Shown in pieces: positions 15,513 through 23,649 of a stretch of DNA of 43,279 bases. The notes beneath the pieces are model-generated. The model did no database searches. It was given only the letters and a program-made list of their open reading frames with translations, and was not told the origin of the DNA. Positions within the stretch are counted from its first letter, which is position 1. Every line of letters starts with the position of its first letter. The translations under genes and the position numbers were made by a program. Origin of the DNA: an uncultured Butyricicoccus sp. (GTDB lineage: Bacteria > Bacillota > Clostridia > Oscillospirales > Butyricicoccaceae); NCBI GenBank assembly GCA_900547195.1, contig URFQ01000011.1, forward strand, positions 1 through 43,279, written 5' to 3'.

Positions 15513-16256
15513 ATGAGTGGACATTCCAAGTGGCATAACATTGCCAAGCGCAAAGGTGCAAACGATGCAAAAAAGGCGAAAATCTTTACCAAGATCGGCC
15601 GTGAAATGGCAATTGCAATCAAAGAGGGCGGTTCTGCGAACCCGGATAATAATTCCCGCCTGCGTGATGTCATTGCAAAAGCAAAGGCGAACAACATGCC
15701 GAACGACAATATCAAGCGCACGCTCGACAAATATTCCGGCGCAAACGGTACGGTTGAATACGAATCCATTAATTATGAGGGGTATGGCGTCGGCGGTGTT
15801 GCCGTCATTGTCGAGACCTTGACCGACAACCGCAACCGAACCGCTTCCGATGTGCGCCATCTGCTGGATAAGTTTGGTGCAGGCATGGGCGCAACTGGTT
15901 GTGTTGGCTGGCAGTTTGATCAAAAGGGCGTCCTGATCATTGAGAAGGGCGATCTCGATGAGGATGAAACCATGATGCTGGCACTGGACGCCGGCGCAGA
16001 AGATTTCCAGGCAGATGAGGAGACGTTTGAGATTTATACGGCTCCTGAGGACTTCGGCACAGTGCGGGAAGTGCTGGAGAAGGCCGGCTTGGAGTTTATT
16101 GAGGCCGAAATTGAGATGGTGCCCCAAAACTATATTACTCTGGAAAAGGAAGAGGACATGGCTCAGATGCGCAAGCTGCTCGACAACCTCGAGGACAACG
16201 ACGATGTGCAGGCAGTTTGGCACAACTGGGAGAACGAGGACGATTACGAAGGATAA
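15513..16256 (+). CDS. yebC: YebC/PmpR-family DNA-binding and translation-associated protein
   Basis: 247 residues, the standard length. It starts with the invariant MSGHSKWHNIAKRKGANDAKKAKIF block and contains REMAIAIKEGG, ADNNSRLR-like and DNIKRTL stretches, followed by the acidic C-terminal domains. YebC proteins bind DNA and have more recently been linked to relief of ribosome stalling on difficult peptides. AAGGAG precedes the ATG. It is a single-gene unit with its own promoter and the hairpin at 16285 after it. Confidence 0.96.
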   Translation: MSGHSKWHNIAKRKGANDAKKAKIFTKIGREMAIAIKEGGSANPDNNSRLRDVIAKAKANNMPNDNIKRTLDKYSGANGTVEYESINYEGYGVGGVAVIVETLTDNRNRTASDVRHLLDKFGAGMGATGCVGWQFDQKGVLIIEKGDLDEDETMMLALDAGAEDFQADEETFEIYTAPEDFGTVREVLEKAGLEFIEAEIEMVPQNYITLEKEEDMAQMRKLLDNLEDNDDVQAVWHNWENEDDYEG

Positions 16257-16284
16257 TCGTTTCTAAGCCATATGTTGCAGGATG

Positions 16285-16323
16285 AAAAGCCGTTTCGTGC
16301 CAAGCTGTACGAAGCGGCTTTTT
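16285..16323 (+). terminator. Terminator of yebC
   Basis: AAAAGCCGTTTCGT pairs with ACGAAGCGGCTTTTT around a 10-base loop, and the right arm ends in five T. It starts 29 bases after the yebC stop. Confidence 0.85.
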
Positions 16324-16387
16324 AGATTGCAAAACGCAGCAGGATGGATGCCGACCTGTGCGCGGGTTGCACCGCCCTGAAGAAGAA

Positions 16388-16419
16388 AAAACCAGGCATA
16401 CCGCTGCATGCCTGGTTTT
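16388..16419 (-). terminator. Terminator of the ATP synthase operon
   Basis: AACCAGGCAT (16390-16399) pairs with ATGCCTGGTT (16408-16417) around an 8-base loop. On the minus strand it is followed by TTTTTCTTCT and lies just after the atpC stop. It may also work weakly in the other direction. Confidence 0.9.
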
Positions 16420-16423
16420 GTGT

Positions 16424-16822
16424 TTATTTTTGTGCAATACGGATACGGTTGAGCGCTTTTTTGAGTTTGACGTTTGCAATATCCTGCTCGCGGTCGCTGG
16501 CCTGCTGATGGAGCAGCGCTTTTGCGCGCTCTTCAGCCTCGCGGGCGCGGTTAATATCGATTTCGTCCGCCCATTCGCAGGTGCGCGCCAGAATGACGGT
16601 GCCTTCTTTGGAAACGTCAATAAAGCCGCCCGCAATCGCTGCGACACGGGACATGCCCTCCGTAAGGATGGTCAGGCCGCCGATGCCGAGCGCTGCCAGA
16701 TACTTGACATGGTTCGGCAAAATACCAACATCGCCCTGCGTGGTGCGCACCACAATGCGATCCACTTCACCGTCAAAGAAGACGCGATCCACGGTCAGGA
16801 CCTTGAGATGAAAGGTAGACAT
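16424..16822 (-). CDS. atpC: ATP synthase F1 epsilon subunit
   Basis: 132 residues: an N-terminal beta-sandwich (MSTFHLKVLTVDRVFFDGEVD... TTQGDVGILPNHVKYLAALG) and a C-terminal two-helix domain with ARTCEWADEIDINRAREAEERA. Epsilon sits on the central stalk, couples c-ring rotation to F1 and can inhibit ATP hydrolysis through its C-terminal helices. It is the last gene of the operon, 3 bases after atpD, and is followed by a terminator. Confidence 0.95.
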   Translation of the reverse strand: MSTFHLKVLTVDRVFFDGEVDRIVVRTTQGDVGILPNHVKYLAALGIGGLTILTEGMSRVAAIAGGFIDVSKEGTVILARTCEWADEIDINRAREAEERAKALLHQQASDREQDIANVKLKKALNRIRIAQK

Positions 16823-16825
16823 AAA

Positions 16826-18226
16826 TTACGCCCCCTTCTTCGCCTTCTCCACCGCCTCATCAATCGTGCCGACGAACAGGAACGCAGACTCGGGCAGGTC
16901 GTCGTGCTTGCCCTCCAGAATCTCCTTGAAGCCGCGGATGGTCTCCTTGACCGGCACATACTTACCAGCCATACCGGTGAACTGCTCGGCAACATGGAAC
17001 GGCTGCGACAGGAAGTTCTGGATCTTGCGCGCACGGGCAACCGTCAGCTTGTCCTCGTCGGAAAGCTCGTCCATACCCAGGATTGCGATGATATCCTGCA
17101 GCTCCTTATAGCGCTGGAGGATGGACTGCACCGCGCGGGCGACCTCGTAATGCTCGATGCCGACCACGTCTGCGGTCAGGATGCGGGAGGTCGAATCCAG
17201 CGGGTCGACTGCCGGATAGATGCCCGCAGAAGCGATATCACGGGAAAGAACCGTGGTCGCGTCCAGATGGGCGAAGGTGGTCGCCGGAGCCGGGTCGGTC
17301 AGGTCGTCCGCGGGCACGTAAACGGCCTGTACGGACGTGATGGAACCTTTCTTGGTCGAGGTGATGCGCTCCTGCAGGGCGCCCATCTCGGTGGCCAGCG
17401 TCGGCTGATAGCCTACCGCCGACGGCATACGGCCAAGCAGCGCCGAGACTTCGGAACCCGCCTGGGTGAAGCGGAAGATGTTGTCGATAAACAGCAGCAC
17501 GTCCTGCCCCTCTTCATCGCGGAAGTATTCCGCCATGGTCAGGCCGGACAGGCCGACGCGCATACGTGCTCCGGGAGGCTCGTTCATCTGGCCATACACC
17601 AGAACGGTCTTGTCGATAACGCCGGACTCCTGCATTTCGTTGTACAGGTCGTTACCCTCACGGGTACGCTCGCCAACGCCGGTAAAGACCGAGATACCGC
17701 CGTGCTGCTTGGCGATGTTGTTGATCAGCTCCATGATGATGACCGTCTTGCCGACGCCGGCGCCGCCAAACAGGCCGATCTTGCCGCCTTTGGCGTAGGG
17801 TGCGATCAGGTCGACGACCTTGATGCCGGTCTCGAGGATTTCAGTCGTGGACTGCTGCTCCTCATAGGAGGGCGCCGGACGATGGATCGGCCAGCGCACG
17901 TCGGATTTCACCGGCGGCTTGTTGTCCACCGGTTCGCCGAGCAGATTGAAGATGCGTCCCAGGTTCTGCGGGCCAACCGGCACCGTAATTGGTGAGCCGG
18001 TATCGACCGCCTGCATACCGCGCACAAGGCCGTCGGTGGACTGCATGGAAACGCAGCGCACCGTGTCCTGGCCGACATGCTGCGCAACCTCTGCGGTTAC
18101 GACATGCCCGTCCTCAGCCTTGATGGTGATTGCATTCAGGAGCTTGGGAAGCGAATCTGCATCATATTTGATATCCAGTACCGGTCCAATGATTTGGACG
18201 ACGGTACCAATGTTATGCTCACTCAT
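16826..18226 (-). CDS. atpD: ATP synthase F1 beta subunit
   Basis: 466 residues. The Walker A motif is GGAGVGKTV, the catalytic region has GERTREGND and Walker B VLLFIDNIFRF, and the DELSDED loop lies in the C-terminal domain. This is the catalytic subunit making ATP in the alpha3-beta3 ring. An earlier in-frame TTG exists at 18232, but AGGGAG upstream is spaced for the ATG at 18226 (MSEHNIGTV). The sequence is complete. Long open frames on the opposite strand here are shadows of this gene. Confidence 0.97.
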   Translation of the reverse strand: MSEHNIGTVVQIIGPVLDIKYDADSLPKLLNAITIKAEDGHVVTAEVAQHVGQDTVRCVSMQSTDGLVRGMQAVDTGSPITVPVGPQNLGRIFNLLGEPVDNKPPVKSDVRWPIHRPAPSYEEQQSTTEILETGIKVVDLIAPYAKGGKIGLFGGAGVGKTVIIMELINNIAKQHGGISVFTGVGERTREGNDLYNEMQESGVIDKTVLVYGQMNEPPGARMRVGLSGLTMAEYFRDEEGQDVLLFIDNIFRFTQAGSEVSALLGRMPSAVGYQPTLATEMGALQERITSTKKGSITSVQAVYVPADDLTDPAPATTFAHLDATTVLSRDIASAGIYPAVDPLDSTSRILTADVVGIEHYEVARAVQSILQRYKELQDIIAILGMDELSDEDKLTVARARKIQNFLSQPFHVAEQFTGMAGKYVPVKETIRGFKEILEGKHDDLPESAFLFVGTIDEAVEKAKKGA

Positions 18227-18295
18227 TGGCAAAACTCCCTTGCTGTGAGTCCGAGGAGGAGGGAGAACCGCTCCTGCCTCCGAACTCCTACTTGT

Positions 18296-19159
18296 TTACG
18301 ATCCAACCTGACCGGAGCCGGCGACGATCTCAGTGATTTCCTGCGTGATCGCAGCCTGACGCGCGCGGTTGTAGGACAGGTTCAGATTTTCGATCATCTC
18401 GCTGGCGTTGTCCGAGGCCGACTCCATCGCCATGCGGCGGGCGGACTGCTCGGATGCATAGCTTTCCACGACTGCGCCATACAGCACACCGTTGAGATAT
18501 TCGGGGACGATGGACGAGAAAACCGCCTCCGGGGAGGGGTCGTATTCGGTCAGCGCCTTGGGCTTGCCCTTTTCGGTGCTCTCATCCGCAAAAGACAGGG
18601 GCAGCAGCTTTTGACAGCGCGCCTCCTGCGTCATGGGGGAGACAAACTCGGTATAGCAAATGTATGCCTCGTCAATTTCGCCCTTTTTAAAGCGGTACAG
18701 CATATCGTCCACAATGTCGTGCGTGTCCTGGATGCGCATGGTCTCAGCGATGCCGGGATAATCGGCCAGCACCTCGAAATCGCGCTTGGCATAGTATTCC
18801 TGCGCCTTTTTGCCCATTGTGATCACGCACGGGCGCTTGTCCGCCATTTGCGCGGCAGCCAGCTTCAAAACATTGGAGTTATAGCCGCCCGCAAGGCCGC
18901 GGTCGCCCGCAATGACGATAAACAGGCTCTTTTTGACCGTACGCACCTTGGTGTAAACCGAATCGCCCTCGCGGGTTTCCTTCGCGATGCGCGCCATGGT
19001 CTCGTACATGGTGTTAAAGTAGGGGCGCGATTTGATGACGCGCTCCTTGGCATGGCGCAGCTTGGAGGAGGCGACCAGCTCCATGGCCTTGGTGATCTGC
19101 ATGGTGGACTGGACGCTCTTCATGCGGCGCTTAATGTCCTTCATATTGCCGGAAGCCAT
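18296..19159 (-). CDS. atpG: ATP synthase F1 gamma subunit
   Basis: 287 residues. The N-terminus has MKDIKRRMKSVQSTMQITKAMELVASSKLR, the centre ITSDRGLAGGYNSN-type text (IAGDRGLAGGYNSNVLKLA), and the end SYNRARQAAITQEITEIVAG. Gamma forms the rotating central shaft. The first residues MASGNM precede the conserved MKDIKRR. It is encoded between alpha and beta with 69 bases to atpD, the canonical order. Confidence 0.96.
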   Translation of the reverse strand: MASGNMKDIKRRMKSVQSTMQITKAMELVASSKLRHAKERVIKSRPYFNTMYETMARIAKETREGDSVYTKVRTVKKSLFIVIAGDRGLAGGYNSNVLKLAAAQMADKRPCVITMGKKAQEYYAKRDFEVLADYPGIAETMRIQDTHDIVDDMLYRFKKGEIDEAYICYTEFVSPMTQEARCQKLLPLSFADESTEKGKPKALTEYDPSPEAVFSSIVPEYLNGVLYGAVVESYASEQSARRMAMESASDNASEMIENLNLSYNRARQAAITQEITEIVAGSGQVGS

Positions 19160-19191
19160 AAGTTATCCTCCCTTCTTCCGAAAAATCAGAA

Positions 19192-20694
19192 TTATCTCTC
19201 AGAGAGGAACTTGACCTTGAAATCGACAATGGCCCCGGTCAGCTCGTCCTTCACAGCGTCGATGACCTTGGTGTCGCGGATGGTGTCCGCGATGTTCGGA
19301 TGGTTGGCATCCAAATAATCAAACAGTTCATTCTGGAACTCACCGACAAGGTTCGCGGGAACATCGATCAGATGCTTGTTCACGACAGCGAAGATGATAA
19401 TAACCTGCTTTTCGACGGGGATCGGGCTGTTCTGCGGCTGTTTGAGGACTTCTACAATGCGTTCCCCCTGATCCAGACGGGACTTGGTGTCCGCGTCGAG
19501 GTCGGAGCCGAACTGCGCGAACGCCTGTAGCTCGCGGTACTGGGAGTACGCCAGCTTCAGCGTACCGGCAACCTTCTTCATGGCCTTGATCTGCGCATTG
19601 CCGCCGACACGGGATACCGAAATACCGGGGTTTACCGCCGGACGCACGCCGGAGTTGAACAGCTCGGTTTCGAGAAAGATCTGGCCGTCGGTGATGGAGA
19701 TAACGTTGGTTGGGATATAGGCGGAAACGTCGCCTGCCTGGGTTTCGATGATCGGCAGGGCGGTCAACGAGCCGCCATCCTTGAGGTTGGCTGCGCGCTC
19801 GAGCAGACGGGAATGCAGATAGAAGACGTCGCCCGGGTATGCCTCACGTCCGGGCGGACGGTGAAGTAGCAAAGAGAGTGCACGGTAAGCCACGGCATGC
19901 TTGGACAAATCATCATAAATGACCAGAACGTCCTTGCCCTTATGCATGAAGAACTCGCCGATGGTGCAGCCCGAATAGGGGGCGATATACTGCAGGGGGG
20001 CGGATTCGGACGCGGTTGCGGACACGATGATGGTATAATCCATCGCGCCGTTCGCAGCCAAGGTTTCAGCCACCTGTGCAACGGTCGAACGCTTCTGGCC
20101 GATCGCTACGTAGATACAGATCACGCCCGTGCCCTTCTGATTGATAATGGTGTCCAGACCAATCTGGGTCTTGCCGGTCTGGCGGTCGCCGATGATCAGC
20201 TCACGCTGGCCGCGGCCAATCGGGATCATCGAGTCAATCGCCTTGATACCGGTCTGAAGCGGTACGTTAACCGGGGTGCGTTCGATGATACCGGGGGCCG
20301 GCATCTCGATCGGGCGCGCTTCGTTTGCCTGAATGGGGCCCTTGCCGTCGATCGGCTGCCCGAGCGCGTCTACGACGCGGCCGAGCATCGCTTCACCGAC
20401 CGGGACCTCTACAATACGCTTGGTTCTCTTGACCGTATCGCCTTCGCGGATATTCTGGTCGGAACCGAGGATAACGGCGCCGACCAGATCCTCTTCAAGG
20501 TTCTGGGCCATGCCGTATACGCCGCCGGGGAACTCCAGCAGTTCGCCAGACATACACTCCTCCAGGCCGTGGATATGGGCGATACCGTCGCCGACGGTGA
20601 CAACCGTGCCGACGTTGGTCAGCTTGATCTGGCTCTGGTAGTTTGTGATCTGCTGTTTGATAATTGTGCTGATTTCATCAGGGCGTAATTCCAT
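19192..20694 (-). CDS. atpA: ATP synthase F1 alpha subunit
   Basis: 500 residues, starting MELRPDEISTIIKQQI. The P-loop is GDRQTGKTQIGLD, and the VSRVGGNAQIKAMKKVAGTLKL stretch and the C-terminal domain are intact. It is the non-catalytic nucleotide-binding partner of beta. A TTG 24 bases upstream is in frame but would overlap atpH; the ATG at 20694 follows AGGTGACTTC and gives the standard family start. Confidence 0.97.
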   Translation of the reverse strand: MELRPDEISTIIKQQITNYQSQIKLTNVGTVVTVGDGIAHIHGLEECMSGELLEFPGGVYGMAQNLEEDLVGAVILGSDQNIREGDTVKRTKRIVEVPVGEAMLGRVVDALGQPIDGKGPIQANEARPIEMPAPGIIERTPVNVPLQTGIKAIDSMIPIGRGQRELIIGDRQTGKTQIGLDTIINQKGTGVICIYVAIGQKRSTVAQVAETLAANGAMDYTIIVSATASESAPLQYIAPYSGCTIGEFFMHKGKDVLVIYDDLSKHAVAYRALSLLLHRPPGREAYPGDVFYLHSRLLERAANLKDGGSLTALPIIETQAGDVSAYIPTNVISITDGQIFLETELFNSGVRPAVNPGISVSRVGGNAQIKAMKKVAGTLKLAYSQYRELQAFAQFGSDLDADTKSRLDQGERIVEVLKQPQNSPIPVEKQVIIIFAVVNKHLIDVPANLVGEFQNELFDYLDANHPNIADTIRDTKVIDAVKDELTGAIVDFKVKFLSER

Positions 20695-20710
20695 GAAGTC
20701 ACCTACTTCC

Positions 20711-21253
20711 TTACGCAATCGTTTGGTTCAGCTGCTGTGCCAGCTCTTCCAGCCGCGTTTTGACCGAGGTGTCGATCTGCTTATTGTCCACCTTGACGAC
20801 AATGCCGCCCAAGATTGAGGGATCGACCACGGTCTGCAAGACGACTTTTTTGCCGGTCACAGAGCACATTTTTTCTTTGAGCTTTTCAGTCAGCTCCGCG
20901 CTCATGGGCGATGCCGTGACCGCCTTGACTTCGCAGATGCCTTCCTCGAAGTAATACTGCTGCTTGTAGGATTCCGCCATCTCGTAAAGCAGGCCGATCC
21001 TGCGCTTTTCCGTGATGAGCATCAGGAAATTGAGCAGGAAGCCGTCGATCCGGCCGCCGAATACCTTTTCGAGCATGTCTTTTTTTTCAGGCAGCTGAAT
21101 GGACGGGGTCTGCATGACCTTCATTAGATCCACGTTCTCCTGAAACACCTGCGCAACCGCCAGAAGCTCGTCGAGCATCTGCGGTGCCTTGCCGGCTTCC
21201 TTCGCTACCTCATAGAGGCTGAGCGCATAGCGTTCGCTGACAATGGATGCCAT
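20711..21253 (-). CDS. atpH: ATP synthase F1 delta subunit
   Basis: 180 residues. The N-terminal six-helix domain (RYALSLYEVAKEAGKAPQMLDEL...) is followed by the conserved C-terminal motif VDPSILGGIVVKVDNKQIDTSVKTRLEEL. Delta joins the top of F1 to the peripheral stalk. The stop lies 16 bases before atpA, and the start is close to the atpF stop. Confidence 0.95.
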   Translation of the reverse strand: MASIVSERYALSLYEVAKEAGKAPQMLDELLAVAQVFQENVDLMKVMQTPSIQLPEKKDMLEKVFGGRIDGFLLNFLMLITEKRRIGLLYEMAESYKQQYYFEEGICEVKAVTASPMSAELTEKLKEKMCSVTGKKVVLQTVVDPSILGGIVVKVDNKQIDTSVKTRLEELAQQLNQTIA

Positions 21254-21257
21254 ACTC

Positions 21258-21749
21258 TCACCCTACCTTGTCGATGAAATCTTCAATCATGCGCTTATGG
21301 TCGTCCTCGCTGATGTCCTTCTCAACGATCTTGGACGCGATCATAACCGATAGGCCAGCAATTTCATCCTTAATTTCATTCATGGCCTTCTTGCGTTCCT
21401 GCTCAATGGACTGCTCGGCCTTTTTCTTCATGTCGGTTGCCTGACGGCTGGCCTCGGCGAGGATCTCCTCGGAGCGCACCGTCGCGCGGCGGGTGGCGTT
21501 CTGCGTGATCTGGGTTGCCTCCGCCTTGGCGTTTGCGATGGAGTCGGTGTAATCCTTCTTCATTGCCGCGGCTTCCGCGCGGTCAGTCTCAGCCTGATCG
21601 TACATGGCCTGAACTTCTTCGGCGCGGGCAGCCAGCATTTTGCGCACGGGCTTAAACAGGAATTTCTTGACGATCAGGAACGTAATAATGGTGTTGCAGA
21701 TCGTCACAACGATATTCCAGGCGCCTATGCTGACAAAGTCCTGAAACAT
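21258..21749 (-). CDS. atpF: ATP synthase F0 b subunit
   Basis: 163 residues: one N-terminal membrane helix (IVVTICNTIITFLIVKKFLF) followed by a long charged helix rich in Ala, Glu, Lys and Arg that would form the dimeric peripheral stalk. Only one b gene is present, so the stalk should be a homodimer. GGAGGGAAACC precedes the start. The neighbours atpE and atpH are in the canonical order. Confidence 0.94.
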   Translation of the reverse strand: MFQDFVSIGAWNIVVTICNTIITFLIVKKFLFKPVRKMLAARAEEVQAMYDQAETDRAEAAAMKKDYTDSIANAKAEATQITQNATRRATVRSEEILAEASRQATDMKKKAEQSIEQERKKAMNEIKDEIAGLSVMIASKIVEKDISEDDHKRMIEDFIDKVG

Positions 21750-21797
21750 TTCTACTGGTTTCCCTCCTTCCTAAAGTGGAAGCCCTGATTTCAGAAC

Positions 21798-22058
21798 TCA
21801 GCCAACCCTGTTGATCAGCGGGTTTGCGAAAATCAGGAGCAGCGCGATAACCAGCGCGTAAATACCGGTGGACTCGGCCATTGCGATACCGAGAATCATG
21901 GTACGGGTGACATCGGACTGCGCCTCGGGCTGGCGGGCGATTGCAGAGCAGGCCTGGCCTGCAACGTAACCTTCGCCAATACCAGGGCCAAGGCCGGCGA
22001 TCATTGCCATGCCTGCGCCCAGAGCGGACATACCTGCTACAAATGCTTTCGGATCCAT
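21798..22058 (-). CDS. atpE: ATP synthase F0 c subunit with a two-carboxylate, Na+-type ion site
   Basis: 86 residues in two membrane helices. The rotor carboxylate is Glu62 in MAESTGIY, followed by Ser63, Thr64 and Tyr67, the set that coordinates Na+ in the Ilyobacter tartaricus ring. In the first helix the motif GPGIGEGYVAG puts Glu29 where Ilyobacter has the Na+-binding glutamine. Glu in that place together with ESTGIY is the two-carboxylate motif described for the Fusobacterium nucleatum c-ring. I infer Na+ coupling; the sequence alone does not prove it. The polar loop RQPEA, which contacts the central stalk, is normal. Confidence 0.96.
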   Translation of the reverse strand: MDPKAFVAGMSALGAGMAMIAGLGPGIGEGYVAGQACSAIARQPEAQSDVTRTMILGIAMAESTGIYALVIALLLIFANPLINRVG

Positions 22059-22106
22059 AAAAAATTTCCTCCTAAACTTTTCTTCTGTGGTTTTTCCTAT
22101 CCGTAA

Positions 22107-22811
22107 TTATTCCTTTGCCGAACCAACATACGCCATCGTCAGCATGCTGAAAATGAACGCCTGAATGCAACCCGAGAACAGATCGAAATACAGGCTGAGA
22201 ACGCCGGGGATACCGATCTGGAACAGCGGGAGCGGCAGGTGCAGAGCAGATGACAGGGCGCTGAGAGCGCTCAGCAGCAGCGTCGAAATGACAAAACCGC
22301 CGGCGATGTTGCCGAAATGACGGAAGCTCATGGAGACCGGGGTTGCGATCTCGCTCAGGATATTCAGCGGCGCCATCACAATGATGGGTTCGGTGAAGCC
22401 CTTGAGATAACCGCCGAAACCGTGGTACTTGATCTTGGTGTACGTAATCATCGCGAACGTGATGAGCGCCCAGCCGAGCGTGGTATTCAGATCCGCAGTG
22501 ACCGAACGCAGCGTCACCAGAGAACACAGGGAACCGAAGACAGAAGACATCATCAGCGTAGCGATATACGGCGAATAGCCGCGGAAGTCCGGCCCCATGT
22601 TCTGGTCGACAAGCCCGTCGATCATGAGCACGATTTTTTCGGCAACGGCCTGTTTGCCTTTCGGGATTTTTTCCATCCTGCTTGTCAGGAAAACGCAGAG
22701 AAACAGGATGAAGACCATCACAATCCAATAGTTGACCATCGTTTCCGTAATGGGCAGGTTTGGATTATCAAACAGGTTCAGATATATTTTTGGTCCGTTT
22801 ACTTGTGCCAC
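22107..22811 (-). CDS. atpB: ATP synthase F0 a subunit
   Basis: 234 residues with about six membrane segments. The essential arginine is Arg164 in MSFRHFGNIAGGFVIS, which faces the rotor carboxylate. The C-terminus FDLFSGCIQAFIFSMLTMAYVG is the usual last helix. It forms the ion half-channels next to the c-ring. CCTCC on the plus strand (AGGAGG on the minus) precedes the start. The histidine after Arg164, where many a subunits have Leu, is a mild departure. Confidence 0.95.
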   Translation of the reverse strand: MAQVNGPKIYLNLFDNPNLPITETMVNYWIVMVFILFLCVFLTSRMEKIPKGKQAVAEKIVLMIDGLVDQNMGPDFRGYSPYIATLMMSSVFGSLCSLVTLRSVTADLNTTLGWALITFAMITYTKIKYHGFGGYLKGFTEPIIVMAPLNILSEIATPVSMSFRHFGNIAGGFVISTLLLSALSALSSALHLPLPLFQIGIPGVLSLYFDLFSGCIQAFIFSMLTMAYVGSAKE

Positions 22812-22815
22812 TCAA

Positions 22816-23202
22816 CTAACCTCCTTTCCTGTGGAATATGCCGGATGCGATGAGTATGAGCTTGGGAAAGAACAGCGGGATGGCCGCAGCGGCTGCGTTC
22901 AGCGGGGGGCATTTGATTGCCCCGGCCAGCAGCAGTCCGGTCAGCGTATACCGCATCAGGTACCGGCTGGACTGCATGCGCTGCGCGCGGACGGGATCGC
23001 CCATGAGAGCGGCCCGCACGGCGGTGCGCGCCATCAGGTTAAAGTTGAACAGCGTATAGGCTGTGCCGAGCACAACGCTCAGCGCCACACCCCAGTGATA
23101 GTATCCGGCGAGCGCGAACGCCGCATACGCGAGAAGCGCCAGCGGGATGCATCCGCGCGCCATGCGCCGCGTTTCTTCGCGGGCGACTTCAAATGCGTCC
23201 AT
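22816..23202 (-). CDS. atpI: ATP synthase subunit I-like membrane protein
   Basis: 128 residues with four hydrophobic segments and a basic, polar start (MDAFEVAREETRRMARG). Placement directly upstream of atpB, the size and the TYTLFNFNLMARTAVRAA-like segment fit the loosely conserved AtpI (ATP synthase I) group, which assists c-ring assembly in some bacteria. The sequence is not diagnostic by itself. Its start overlaps the end of the preceding small gene by 14 bases. Confidence 0.75.
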   Translation of the reverse strand: MDAFEVAREETRRMARGCIPLALLAYAAFALAGYYHWGVALSVVLGTAYTLFNFNLMARTAVRAALMGDPVRAQRMQSSRYLMRYTLTGLLLAGAIKCPPLNAAAAAIPLFFPKLILIASGIFHRKGG

Positions 23203-23449
23203 GATGATCCTCCTGGTTTTGGTCGCGTTTTTCCGCCTCCTTTTGCATGAAGCGGAAAAATTTCAGCAGGTTTGCCGCCGCAGTGGCCAGCCCAAGGAAA
23301 ATAGCCAGCGGCATGACCCAACCGCCAAGCGAAAAGCGCTGCTGCAAAAACATCGCGCCCAGGACGCACAGGGCGACCGGGCCGACGAGCGAGGCGGACA
23401 GGGCGGTCACCCAGACAAGGTATTTCCAAATAGTGGACTTCTTTCCCAT
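23189..23449 (-). CDS. AtpZ/AtpI-type two-helix protein
   Basis: 86 residues with two membrane helices (YLVWVTALSASLVGPVALCVLGAMF and LGGWVMPLAIFLGLATAAANLL) and a charged tail ending DQNQEDHHGRI. The arrangement matches the small AtpZ-like proteins at the head of many ATP synthase operons, some of which are proposed to carry Mg2+ or Ca2+ together with AtpI. An ATG 15 bases upstream is in frame, but GGAGGT lies within it and is spaced for the ATG at 23449. It is the first gene of the operon. Confidence 0.7.
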   Translation of the reverse strand: MGKKSTIWKYLVWVTALSASLVGPVALCVLGAMFLQQRFSLGGWVMPLAIFLGLATAAANLLKFFRFMQKEAEKRDQNQEDHHGRI

Positions 23450-23487
23450 GCCAGGCACCTCCATCCGATCCGCTTACGCTACCTCTT

Positions 23488-23514
23488 ATTATACATAAAA
23501 GTGCCAGAATGCAA
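23488..23514 (-). promoter_or_regulatory. Putative promoter of the ATP synthase operon
   Basis: On the minus strand TTGCAT (23514-23509) and a perfect TATAAT (23493-23488) are 15 bases apart. It lies 39 bases before the first gene's start. The short spacing lowers confidence. Confidence 0.5.
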
Positions 23515-23579
23515 AACACTTTTTATCGTGTTTTTCCAAAAAAATTTGCATATTCTTGCGCACCCTCGGCAAAGGAGAC

Positions 23580-23615
23580 AAAAAACCGAGCGCAATCTTG
23601 GTGATTACGCCCGGT
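23580..23615 (-). terminator. Terminator of the small P-loop gene
   Basis: On the minus strand ACCGGGCGTAAT pairs with ATTGCGCTCGGT around CACCAAG and is followed by TTTTTTGTC. It lies about 35 bases after the stop of the P-loop gene and upstream of the ATP synthase promoter. Confidence 0.85.
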
Positions 23616-23649
23616 AAATATTTGCTTGGATGTATATTCCAAATGTCGG

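Noticed and set aside
16358..17995. A 545-codon open frame on the plus strand opposite atpC and atpD.
   Set aside because: It is antisense to two intact ATP synthase genes, has an arginine- and histidine-rich composition typical of shadow frames, and no ribosome-binding site or known domain.
18077..19318. A 413-codon plus-strand open frame opposite atpG.
   Set aside because: Shadow of atpG, which has full family motifs. The frame runs across the atpD-atpG gap without any start signal.
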